From Vicingaceae bacterium (GTDB lineage Bacteria > Bacteroidota > Bacteroidia > Flavobacteriales_E > Vicingaceae): 64,000 bases of DNA. Of the stretch, positions 54,389-63,018 are shown piece after piece. Position numbers and translations under genes: made by a program. The notes beneath the pieces were generated by a model that was not told where the DNA came from, ran no database searches, and saw only the letters and a program-made list of their open reading frames with translations. Numbering within the stretch: the first letter of the stretch is position 1; each line of letters begins with the position of its first letter. The DNA lies in assembly GCA_019429185.1 (NCBI GenBank), contig JAHYJH010000002.1:1-64000 (forward strand), read 5' to 3'.

Positions 54389-55372
54389 TTAAAAAGTTTT
54401 GGTTAATATCGAATCATATAGTTGCTGATATTGATTAGCAATAATTTCGGGTTGAAATCGCTTCACATTTTCTAAGCCTTTTGCAATTAAATCGTTTCTT
54501 AAATTGCTGTTGTTAATCAATTGGTTAATACCATTTTTAATGTCATTCTCATCTAAAGGGTTTACTAATAATGCACCATCATTTGCAATTTCAGGCATAG
54601 AAGCAATATTAGAAGTAATAATAGCTCTGCCACATGCCTGAGCCTCTATAATAGGTAAGCCAAAACCTTCATAAGTAGAAACAAACGCCAATATATCACA
54701 ATTGATGTATTCTTGAATCATTTGTTCATTACTTAAGTTGACTTTAGAACTATAATTAATACTATTTTCTTCAAGTAATTTTATGTTGTTATTATCTAAT
54801 TTTCCGATAATGATAAGTTTGCATTTAATATCTTTTATTGCAATTACTAGTCTATTTAGGTTTTTATTTGTTTTTGTGCCTACATGAAGTATTGTAGGAC
54901 ATTCTTCATTAAAATCTTTTGGTGTATAAGTAATTGGTAGCGTAATTGGATTATGTATTACTTGAATAGGGGTTTTATAATGATTTAGATTTAACAATTC
55001 ATTTTTAGAAAATGATGAAATGGTGCTAACATAAGCAGCTCGGTTTATAGGCCAATCAAACCACAACTTTTTTAAAAGAAATCTTTTTAATCCAGTGTTT
55101 CTTTTAAGTACCTCTATATCGTGTATGGTAAGTATGATTTTTTTGCGGGATAAACCTAAAATTAAATAATGGTCGTGACCTGTTATGTGTATTAAGTTGG
55201 AATTTAATTTTTTTACAAAACCAATGTTTCGCCATCTTTTTAAAAAGCCCGCACTTATATAAGGTAATTCTACTTTTTCTACTTTTAAGTAAGGGATTAA
55301 GGCATTAAAAACATTTTCTATACTGTGAAAAGCGGTGTTAGATTTACGATATATGAGATGAATTAATGGCAT
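54389..55372 (-). CDS. GT4-family glycosyltransferase
   Basis: 327 residues, GT-B type. Donor-site blocks are ILHVGTKTNKNLNRLVIAI (with the ribose/phosphate-contacting region), the Rossmann helix ELIIIGKL-like segment and FVSTYEGFGLPIIEAQACGRAII with the E-x7-E pair. It resembles GT4 enzymes of the rhamnosyl/mannosyltransferase type with a 'HDI' element (ILTIHDIEVLK). It lies 6 bp from the next glycosyltransferase gene in the same unit. The linkage it makes cannot be read from the sequence. Confidence 0.88.
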   Translation of the reverse strand: MPLIHLIYRKSNTAFHSIENVFNALIPYLKVEKVELPYISAGFLKRWRNIGFVKKLNSNLIHITGHDHYLILGLSRKKIILTIHDIEVLKRNTGLKRFLLKKLWFDWPINRAAYVSTISSFSKNELLNLNHYKTPIQVIHNPITLPITYTPKDFNEECPTILHVGTKTNKNLNRLVIAIKDIKCKLIIIGKLDNNNIKLLEENSINYSSKVNLSNEQMIQEYINCDILAFVSTYEGFGLPIIEAQACGRAIITSNIASMPEIANDGALLVNPLDENDIKNGINQLINNSNLRNDLIAKGLENVKRFQPEIIANQYQQLYDSILTKTF

Positions 55373-55378
55373 AATTGA

Positions 55379-56542
55379 TTAAGAAAATATAGCTTTTTTG
55401 AACCCTTTTAAAGCTTCGTTATAAGAATATTGTTGAATTATTTCAAAAGAATTTTTACCCATTTCTTTCAGTTTTTCATTGGGAACTTCAGAAAAGAAAG
55501 TTAGTTTATTATTTAATTCTTTTAGGTTGCCACATGAGTAGGTAAAACCATTTTTTCCTTCATGAACGAGATCTGCAGTACTGCCAACTTCATCTGATAT
55601 TAAAACAGGAAGAGAATGAACCATAGCTTCATTTACAACGAGTCCCCACGTTTCGCCATAACCAGAAGGAAGTATGAAAAAGTCTGCAGAAATATAGTAC
55701 TTGTATAGTTCTGTTTGATTAGCAAAACCAGCAAAATGAACATTTTCCAGATTATATTTTTTTACAAATTGTTTCATTTTGGTTTCTAGCTCACCTGTTC
55801 CTACAAAAACAAAGGAAATATTTTGTTGAGGATTTAAAATATATGCTTCAAGTATGTCTAATGGTCGTTTTTTAGTAATGAATTTTCCACAAAATAAAGC
55901 AATTCTATTTTTAGAAGGAATTTGGTATTTTATTCTAATATCATCTGTTACCCTATTAAATTGTTTGGCGACTTCAATAAACATTTCATTATCAACACAA
56001 TATGGAGTATAGAAAAGTTGATGTTCTTTTACCTCCATAGATTTATAAAATGCTTTGTTTTCTTTACCAATATATACAAAAGACGAACAGAGCTTGATTA
56101 TTGTTTTTTTTATGAAGGTATTTAATTTCCCTTTATTTTTTTCTTGTTTTAAGGGACTTTCAGCACGCATAATTACCTTAATTCTTAAGATAGTAGCTAG
56201 TATTAATAAGAGTATATTTGAAAAATAACCCCAACCGTGCATGATGATAACATCTGGCTTATTTTTAATTAAATAATTAAAGATTCCCCAATTGATAAGT
56301 CCCCAAAACTTTCCTGAAACAGCTGGGTTTTTAGCATAATTCTTTAGAAAAATATAATTATAACCATTTAATAATGGGATATCCCATGTAACATTTATGC
56401 CAAATTGTCTATCTAATCCTCCTATGGTATGGTCAGTAAAATAAATTACTTGTAATCCTATATTTTCAAGGGTATTTAACTTTTGAAGTAAAGGAGTTTG
56501 GTATTGAATAGGATGAGAAAGAAAATAGGCTACTTTTTTCAT
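55379..56542 (-). CDS. GT4-family glycosyltransferase
   Basis: 387 residues. The N-terminus MKKVAYFLSHPIQYQTPLLQ is typical of a GT4 subgroup in O-antigen clusters. A hydrophobic segment, NILLLILATILRIKVIMRAE, contacts the membrane. The donor site shows IALFCGKFITKKRPLDILEAY and FILPSGYGETWGLVVNEAMVHSLPV. It forms an operon with 54389 and is preceded by the FkbM gene. Substrate unknown. Confidence 0.9.
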   Translation of the reverse strand: MKKVAYFLSHPIQYQTPLLQKLNTLENIGLQVIYFTDHTIGGLDRQFGINVTWDIPLLNGYNYIFLKNYAKNPAVSGKFWGLINWGIFNYLIKNKPDVIIMHGWGYFSNILLLILATILRIKVIMRAESPLKQEKNKGKLNTFIKKTIIKLCSSFVYIGKENKAFYKSMEVKEHQLFYTPYCVDNEMFIEVAKQFNRVTDDIRIKYQIPSKNRIALFCGKFITKKRPLDILEAYILNPQQNISFVFVGTGELETKMKQFVKKYNLENVHFAGFANQTELYKYYISADFFILPSGYGETWGLVVNEAMVHSLPVLISDEVGSTADLVHEGKNGFTYSCGNLKELNNKLTFFSEVPNEKLKEMGKNSFEIIQQYSYNEALKGFKKAIFS

Positions 56543-56572
56543 TGTGTAAATTTAACACTACAAGATGATTTA

Positions 56573-57472
56573 TTAAATTGTTTTATTCAATATTTGAAAA
56601 GGTGGAGCAGCTTTAAGTTTTTCTTTAACAACACTAAGTTTAGAATTTCTGATGTATAAGGTATTGGCTTTATCATGAAACTTGGTTAATACTTTTAATT
56701 CTCTGGTAAAAGGGTTGTAATCATATTTTTCAAAACCATAAGTAAGCAATTGCTTATCTACCATTTCGTCATTTAACCCATATTTATCACCACTTCCGTT
56801 AAGTTCCACAATTAAAGCCATTACGTTTTCATTGTTCAATGTGTTTGTTCCACCTGAAAGAACATGATATTCAAAACCTTCTACATCGAGCTTTATTAGA
56901 GTTGATGACAAGTCTGTGTTAGCAAGCAAGTTATCTAAGGTATCTACATTCACACTAATTGTGTTTTCAGATTTAATAGCTGTAACGTGGTTGATGGTAT
57001 CTTTATCTTTAGTAAAATGAAGTTCTCCTTTTTTATCAGACAACCCTATATTGTAAGCGGTTACTAAGTTTTCTAATTGGTTAAGTTGTATGTTGGTGGT
57101 TAAATACTGAAAAGTTTGAGGTATAGGTTCAATGGCAATGGTTTTACTTTTTTGAACTCCTGCGGATAAAAGTGAATAAACACCAACATTTGCACCTATA
57201 TCTATAAGATTACTTTTTGCATCTAAAAAATGAAGTAAAAACGACATATCATTAAATTCAGGTAATCCTACATAAATACAACCTGTAGCACCGTGCATTT
57301 CTTTTTGCATGGAAAGTTTTATATCGCCCATCCATTTTACCTGTTGACTATTTTTACTCAAACGAGAAGTTATTTGCCAATTAAAAAACCTTAGCAAAGC
57401 AGAAAACTTACTATCTTTAGTAAGCGGATGAGTATAAATATACCTTATTGGAACAGCAATTTTTTTAAACAT
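56573..57472 (-). CDS. FkbM-family methyltransferase
   Basis: 299 residues. FkbM signature: the AdoMet loop SNLIDIGANVGVYSLLSA (about 87-104), IAIEPIPQTFQYLTTNIQLN, and VDTLDNLL..TLIKLDVEGFEYHVLSG. Likely an O-methyltransferase acting on a sugar of the surface glycan. Preceded by a short lysine/arginine-rich N-terminal segment without a signal peptide. In the glycan operon between glycosyltransferase and polymerase genes. Confidence 0.92.
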   Translation of the reverse strand: MFKKIAVPIRYIYTHPLTKDSKFSALLRFFNWQITSRLSKNSQQVKWMGDIKLSMQKEMHGATGCIYVGLPEFNDMSFLLHFLDAKSNLIDIGANVGVYSLLSAGVQKSKTIAIEPIPQTFQYLTTNIQLNQLENLVTAYNIGLSDKKGELHFTKDKDTINHVTAIKSENTISVNVDTLDNLLANTDLSSTLIKLDVEGFEYHVLSGGTNTLNNENVMALIVELNGSGDKYGLNDEMVDKQLLTYGFEKYDYNPFTRELKVLTKFHDKANTLYIRNSKLSVVKEKLKAAPPFQILNKTI

Positions 57473-57543
57473 GGGTAAAAGTTAAGAAAAACGCAAATTA
57501 ACACTTATTACACTAATAAATAGTAATCAAGTGTAAAAAATAA

Positions 57544-58950
57544 TTACTCCAATTCATCTTTTTGGTTGCTAGAGCTGAATAGTTGAATACCAAGTAAAGA
57601 TAATCCAACATTTAGTATCATAAAGAAAACAATGGACTTTATAAGGTGATTGAAAATTTTAATGAAATCAGTTTCGGCTTTTACCACTTGAAAGAAAAAA
57701 AGAATTAACCAAATTATCATTAAATAAGAATTCTTACCTAATACTTTAATGATAAATGTAATGGATAAAGAAATTAATAAACCGTAAAGAAACATGGCTA
57801 TCCAGCCGCCAACAATACCATAATTAGCATAAAACTCAGCGATAAGCGATAAGCCCATAGAGGCATTCTTTGATAAACCTAACCCAGTAATCTCTTTAAA
57901 ATTGATAAGTGCCTGATCTGCTCCAGCTTTGTCAGGAGCTAAAAACCGAGGCAATAAACTGGCTTCTATTGCTTCATTAATGGTTCTACCTGCTAGAAAT
58001 GGTTTTTTAGCGGGTACATTATATAACACCCGACTAATTATCCAACCCTGGTTTAATCTGTTATTAGCATCTGATTCTTTTTCTTCTTCTTTTTTTTGTT
58101 GAAACGCACCTAGAGGCTGAGCTTCTGTTTCTTTCTCCACTAAAAATTCTCTTTCTATTAAATCATAAAAAACTTCTACAGGATTTACTTTTTTTCCACT
58201 ATAAATAATTTCTCTAAATTCTTTTTTCACTACTTGCAACATGTAAATAAAAAAAGTACCGAAGAAAATAACTGCCAACTTTGTGGTAAATGAGGTGTTT
58301 TTAGGGGTAACTAAAAAAATAAAAAAAGAAGCGATGATTAACATGTTATGAAACATTCCACTTCCTAAAGAAGTGATGAAGGTAATTCCGAGTGTAATGA
58401 AAAATAAATACCACTTGTATTTGGGTAATATAAAAAACAAATAACCTATACCAACATACAATAACAAAGACGCTAAATATAAAACAAAAGCTAACCCTCC
58501 AATACTGATGAATTTATTAGAAACACTTGCTAATAAGCCAATAATAACTAATGTGTAGGCAATAGATAAATGAGATTTTTTTGATGTTGTTGAAAATGAA
58601 TTTTTAATGTTATCAATAGACAAGTGATTACGAATAATAAACAAACCGAGTGTCATCGCTATTACACCAGGAACAACGTAGCTCATATATACATCTTCTT
58701 CCACATACATATAATATTTGTGGTGAGCTTTTCCAAACGAATAAGAAATTTTTGCACCAACTATCCATTGTATGGAGGCAATTAAAACAATAAACTCTTT
58801 TAATGGAAATGTTTTTCCTAGTTTAGATACAAAATCAATAAAAATATACAAGCTAAACGCAAGTCCTAAGGAGGAATAGAAGATATAGTCTTTAATAAGA
58901 AAACAGAAGAAAAAGTAAAAAATAGATAGTATTAATGAAAAAAAGTTCAT
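57544..58950 (-). CDS. Wzy-like O-antigen/polysaccharide polymerase
   Basis: 468 residues with about 11-12 transmembrane segments across the whole length and one large polar loop (about residues 235-330) in the second half (EREFLVEKETEAQPLGAFQQ). Then STNKNASMGLSLIAEFYANYG-like blocks lead into the last helices. This topology is the only general mark of Wzy proteins, and sequence similarity between them is low. Its place among glycosyltransferases supports the call. Its start overlaps the next upstream glycosyltransferase stop by 4 bp. Confidence 0.75.
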   Translation of the reverse strand: MNFFSLILSIFYFFFCFLIKDYIFYSSLGLAFSLYIFIDFVSKLGKTFPLKEFIVLIASIQWIVGAKISYSFGKAHHKYYMYVEEDVYMSYVVPGVIAMTLGLFIIRNHLSIDNIKNSFSTTSKKSHLSIAYTLVIIGLLASVSNKFISIGGLAFVLYLASLLLYVGIGYLFFILPKYKWYLFFITLGITFITSLGSGMFHNMLIIASFFIFLVTPKNTSFTTKLAVIFFGTFFIYMLQVVKKEFREIIYSGKKVNPVEVFYDLIEREFLVEKETEAQPLGAFQQKKEEEKESDANNRLNQGWIISRVLYNVPAKKPFLAGRTINEAIEASLLPRFLAPDKAGADQALINFKEITGLGLSKNASMGLSLIAEFYANYGIVGGWIAMFLYGLLISLSITFIIKVLGKNSYLMIIWLILFFFQVVKAETDFIKIFNHLIKSIVFFMILNVGLSLLGIQLFSSSNQKDELE

Positions 58951-60122
58951 TTTAATTTTTTAGGTTCTTTTATATCTTTTATAATTTCTGTAAGTGCATT
59001 ATTAAATTTTATTTCAAATTGATAATTATCTTCAAATTCATTAATTGCTTTTTCGCTTAAATCAGAAATATTCTCGTTAATATTTTCAATTGATTTAATG
59101 ATAGATTGCGGGCTTAAATCACAAAAGAAGGTAGCTTTTGAAATTGATAAGTGTTTTTTGTGATGTTCATTGTCCAAAACAATAATTGGTAATCCATTTG
59201 CCAAGAATTCATATATTTTATTTGATGAACTTCCAGCTGTTGAAACAGACATGTCAAGTGGTTTGTACATTGCCCAACCTATATGATAATTTTTTAAGAA
59301 ATTAGACATCTCAACATAAGGAAGTCTTTCCACAAAAAATAATTGCTTTTTCACTCCTTTAGATATAGCATAGTTTAATAATTCTTGTTTATATTTTGTA
59401 TTGGTTTGACCAACAATAGTTAATGTAATCTTTTTGTTATTTATTGGATGAGGCATTACATCAATTAGTTCTTCAAATCCGTTTTTTATGGAAGGACTTC
59501 CTGGATAAACAATCTTAATACAAGGCTCGGAATCCCAATTTTTAAAATTCTTTTTTAGAGGTTGAATTATTTTTTTAGAGGGATAATTAGGGATGTAATA
59601 GATTTGTCCTTTAAAATTGGATAATGGAAACATCACTTTTCTTTCTAAAGCAGGTAAAGAAAAATAATTATTTTTATTAAAATATTTGTTTCTAGTAGAT
59701 GCTCCCAACCAGTTAATTCCATATTTTTTAAAGGCATTTAATGGGTAAACATCGTGGTTATGATACCATAATTTATAATTCTTTTTTAAGAAAATTGTAG
59801 CCAATAAATATAAAAAAAATGGAACGTCATCATAAATTACCACCAAATCAATAGCCTCTTTTTTAAGAATAGAACGAATCTTCTTTACATAAGTGTAATA
59901 AGTTTTAAATTTTTCAAGTTTAGAACGGTTAACAAATTTAAATCGGTCATGTTCTCCTTTAATTAGTTTTAAATCTACATTCTGGGCATACTTCCATTTT
60001 GTAGGAAGTGTGTCAGTAGAAAGAATAATTAGTTTTGTTGCTTTTTCAGCAATACAATTTATAGCGTTCAGAGTGGGTGGGTAACCTTCCGGATGAGTGA
60101 AATGTAAAACTAATACGTTCAT
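58947..60122 (-). CDS. Glycosyltransferase (GT-B, GT4-like)
   Basis: 391 residues. The N-terminus is Rossmann-like (MNVLVLHFTHPEGYPPTLNA), with the acceptor region YHNHDVYPLNAFKKYG. Donor-site part: IKIVYPGSPSIKNGFEELIDV and SSSNKIYEFLANGLPIIVLDN. The E-x7-E signature is partly degenerate, so I assign it to GT-B with less certainty about the family. It overlaps the polymerase gene by 4 bp and lies 1 bp from the CgeB-like gene, so all three are tightly coupled. Confidence 0.8.
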   Translation of the reverse strand: MNVLVLHFTHPEGYPPTLNAINCIAEKATKLIILSTDTLPTKWKYAQNVDLKLIKGEHDRFKFVNRSKLEKFKTYYTYVKKIRSILKKEAIDLVVIYDDVPFFLYLLATIFLKKNYKLWYHNHDVYPLNAFKKYGINWLGASTRNKYFNKNNYFSLPALERKVMFPLSNFKGQIYYIPNYPSKKIIQPLKKNFKNWDSEPCIKIVYPGSPSIKNGFEELIDVMPHPINNKKITLTIVGQTNTKYKQELLNYAISKGVKKQLFFVERLPYVEMSNFLKNYHIGWAMYKPLDMSVSTAGSSSNKIYEFLANGLPIIVLDNEHHKKHLSISKATFFCDLSPQSIIKSIENINENISDLSEKAINEFEDNYQFEIKFNNALTEIIKDIKEPKKLK

Positions 60123-60123
60123 G

Positions 60124-61152
60124 TTAATTAAATATTATTGATAACATTGTTTCTAACCGATTTCTATACGTATGTTCTTTAATAGTTCGTTGGTATCCGG
60201 CTTCAATTATTTGTTGTCTTTCCGTTTCATTGTTAGAATCTAAGTAATAATCAATTTTGGTTTTTAGGTCGTTAAAATCGGTATAGGTTACTATTTCTTT
60301 GCCTATTTCAAACAATTCATTGATGGCTTCTCTATGACTGGTAATTTGAAAACCTCCACAGGCAGGAATTTCAAACATTCTTTTATTTACACCATTAATT
60401 ACGGCAGGATGTAGGTTGTTTAAGACAATTTTTGCAGCATTAAAAGCTTTTGATTTGTCATCATTAAACACAATTTTCCCGGTAATCATTTTTTTTACCT
60501 CAGGAACAGTTAACCAAAAGGAAGGTTTTGGCCCCCACATTTTAAAATCATATTGAGTTAAATGCTGGTACAACGCCATTCTGCTCGGGTAAAAATTACC
60601 TGCATTGGTAATATCGCATTTGTAAAAATCTTTTTCTTCTTGTGTTGAATCAACTATTCGGTGCGAATTTGGGTTGCAACACTGAGGAAGATAATGTGTA
60701 TTTAAGTTAAATTCAGATTTCAGTTTTTCCACAATATATTTATCTACAAAAAATAAAAAATCATAACCCGCAACAAAGAACATGGCTTTTTGAAAGTTAC
60801 TGATAGCATCAGGAAACCATAAAACAATAGGAGAAGGGGTTATTTTTTTTATTTTATCGATATCTTGTTTAGATAAAAAATCGTGCAACACTATGGTTAA
60901 ATCAATGCTGTTTTTTTTATAAATCTTATAAATAGCATCAGAGGTAACATTACTAATGGCAGGAATTTTTGATAAAAATTGATTATAAAATGTTTTAGTA
61001 ATATTTCTACCCCTAAAACCTAAGAGTTTATATTGCATAAAGTTAACTTCTGCTTCAACTCTAACAGTGGTATGCCCCATTTCTTGCAAAGTTTCTTCAA
61101 TATGGTTGGCGGCACTTTCAGTATAAAATTTCCCTATTATTGCAATATTCAT
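60124..61152 (-). CDS. CgeB-like glycosyltransferase family protein
   Basis: 342 residues. The N-terminal domain has MNIAIIGKFYTESAANHIEE and IVLHDFLSKQDIDKIKK. The C-terminal Glyco_trans_1_2-type domain has KIVLNNLHPAVINGVNKRMF, EIPACGGFQITSHREAINELF and EIVTYTDFNDLKTKIDYYL, the pattern of the CgeB/DUF3880 group. Members act on spore or surface glycans. It forms a coupled set with the two neighbouring genes. Confidence 0.85.
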   Translation of the reverse strand: MNIAIIGKFYTESAANHIEETLQEMGHTTVRVEAEVNFMQYKLLGFRGRNITKTFYNQFLSKIPAISNVTSDAIYKIYKKNSIDLTIVLHDFLSKQDIDKIKKITPSPIVLWFPDAISNFQKAMFFVAGYDFLFFVDKYIVEKLKSEFNLNTHYLPQCCNPNSHRIVDSTQEEKDFYKCDITNAGNFYPSRMALYQHLTQYDFKMWGPKPSFWLTVPEVKKMITGKIVFNDDKSKAFNAAKIVLNNLHPAVINGVNKRMFEIPACGGFQITSHREAINELFEIGKEIVTYTDFNDLKTKIDYYLDSNNETERQQIIEAGYQRTIKEHTYRNRLETMLSIIFN

Positions 61153-61159
61153 TTCAACC

Positions 61160-62086
61160 TTATTTTTTTAGTTTTAAAGCATTTTTAAAACCAATTAATT
61201 GACAAAGTAATTGAAATTTTTTTCCTCCAATTTTCCATTTTTCATCTACATTTAGTTGCTCCATTCTCTGCCATGCAATATTAACCAATTCTTTTTCCTT
61301 CTTATGATATATATAAATAAACTTAGCATAGTTAAAAGCCAATGCCTTTCTAACTTCAGTAGTATCTTTTAGTTCAAGTATTTTCTCGTAACTAATGTAT
61401 GTTTTTAAAATATCACTGGCTTTTTTATAACTATAGGTTTTAGTTATACTTGTAGCAACGTCTCTTCTGTAAAATAGATAAGCATTATCAGCAAATTTCA
61501 CTCCGTTGCTTTTTAACAAGACTCTAAAAAAATATTCACCATCATCATTCATTACAATAGTTTCATCCCATTTACCAGCTTGTTCAATGAGCTGTCTTGG
61601 AGTTAGCCAAATTCCTACAGCTCCCGATTTATCAGGCCAAGAAGTGGTTAACCAATCAATAGGGCTTTCAAAATCGTTATCTATAACTGTTTTGGGAGAA
61701 AAAATAGTTGGGACATCACCTTTAAAAGGAATCCATTGGGACGAGTAAATGTAATCATCACCATATTTTTCAACTAATTCCATTTGTTTTTTTATTTTGT
61801 CTTTATACATGATGTCGTCCGCATCAAAAAAAACAATGTAATCGCCTGTACTTAGTTCTAAGGCTTTATTTCTAGCAGCACAAGCACCTTTGTTCGCTTG
61901 TTGAAATACTTTTACATTTTCTGAGGCGTAAGCTTTTGCTAGTTCATAACTGTTGTCAGTAGAACCATCGTCAACCATAATCAATTCTATGTTGGTATAG
62001 CTTTGATTAATTATGGAAGTAATCGTTTCCGCAATGTATTGTTCAGCATTGTAAAGAGGAATTAATATGGAAACTTTTTTGTTCAA
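61160..62086 (-). CDS. GT2-family glycosyltransferase
   Basis: 308 residues, GT-A fold. N-terminal SILIPLYNAEQYIAETITSI and IELIMVDDGSTDNS, then ACAARNKALELSTGDYIVFFD with the metal-binding DAD (FFDADDIM), and a catalytic-site region around VMNDDGEYFFRVL. The remaining C-terminal helices are typical of inverting GT2 enzymes that extend lipid-linked saccharides. Spacing to neighbours is 2-7 bp. Confidence 0.93.
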   Translation of the reverse strand: MNKKVSILIPLYNAEQYIAETITSIINQSYTNIELIMVDDGSTDNSYELAKAYASENVKVFQQANKGACAARNKALELSTGDYIVFFDADDIMYKDKIKKQMELVEKYGDDYIYSSQWIPFKGDVPTIFSPKTVIDNDFESPIDWLTTSWPDKSGAVGIWLTPRQLIEQAGKWDETIVMNDDGEYFFRVLLKSNGVKFADNAYLFYRRDVATSITKTYSYKKASDILKTYISYEKILELKDTTEVRKALAFNYAKFIYIYHKKEKELVNIAWQRMEQLNVDEKWKIGGKKFQLLCQLIGFKNALKLKK

Positions 62087-62088
62087 TT

Positions 62089-63018
62089 TTAAATAACTTT
62101 TTCTAACCAGATATTACCACCAAAATTTTTGTAGGTAAGAGGCATATCTTTAAATACACCTTTGTGTAGCGTGTGTAAATAATGAGAGAAAACCTTTATT
62201 TCAAATGCATTATTAAACATTAAGAAAGCTCTCAATAAATAATCTTCATTCCAATTTTTACCGCCATATACCCAATCTTTTGGATATTCAAAAGGATAAA
62301 AAACATCATGAATATGTATGTAAACTCCTTTTTTTAATATGGGTAACACTTCAAAATATAAGAAATTAACATCGCTCCCTGTTTTTGATACATGCGTACT
62401 GTCAATAAATAAAATATTACCAGCTTCTAGTTTTTTAAATTCTTCTAAACTTACCTCTTGCACAAATTTTTTGTGAATGGTAGTAGTAGTTTTGTCTTTT
62501 TTCGAAAGTAAAGACTCCAATCGTTCTGTATAAGGTTCAATAAAAGTGAGCTTAATTTTTGATTCAAAAAAAACTTCATTAACGTCTAACATTAAAGCGG
62601 ATGAAAAACCTGAACCCACTTCAATAAGTTGTTTTGGTTGTAAGTATCTCAACATGTTATATAACATGATACCGTCTGTATAAGAATAAAATTCATTATC
62701 AAAGTAATACCTTAAATTTTCCTGTTTGTGTGCTTTAAAAGGTATTTCATTGTAATACTTATTAAACTCAGCTATTAATTCAAGTTGTTTTGTAGTATTT
62801 AAATTAATTCCACTAATAGCATCAGCAAGATTATTTTCCCATATGATATTTTCTTTTAACTTTATTTCGTCTATATTAATTATTGGAGAATAATAATGTC
62901 CTACTGGGTAACACGCATTTTTATCATAATTAGCTACTTTTTTTACTAAGCCTCTTATATAAGGAAGTTGATTGAGTAGCGATTTTAATTTATTTTTCAT
63001 TATAGTTATTTGTTTCAA
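62089..63018 (-). CDS. Class I SAM-dependent methyltransferase
   Basis: 309 residues. The AdoMet loop LIEVGSGFSSALMLD (about 138-152), the acidic residue in LTFIEPYTERLESL, FIDSTHVSKTGSD and IHIHDVFYPFEYPKDWVYG (Asp/His dyad) recall sugar- and glycan-modifying methyltransferases. It starts 29 bp inside the end of the next upstream gene (62990), so the two overlap. A role in capping or decorating the polysaccharide is inferred. Confidence 0.82.
   Translation of the reverse strand: MKQITIMKNKLKSLLNQLPYIRGLVKKVANYDKNACYPVGHYYSPIINIDEIKLKENIIWENNLADAISGINLNTTKQLELIAEFNKYYNEIPFKAHKQENLRYYFDNEFYSYTDGIMLYNMLRYLQPKQLIEVGSGFSSALMLDVNEVFFESKIKLTFIEPYTERLESLLSKKDKTTTTIHKKFVQEVSLEEFKKLEAGNILFIDSTHVSKTGSDVNFLYFEVLPILKKGVYIHIHDVFYPFEYPKDWVYGGKNWNEDYLLRAFLMFNNAFEIKVFSHYLHTLHKGVFKDMPLTYKNFGGNIWLEKVI

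Noticed and set aside
54261-54410. CRISPR-like array upstream of the AAA_14 gene
   Set aside because: The repeats are only 14 bp, inexact, in both orientations, with too few units and no cas genes nearby.
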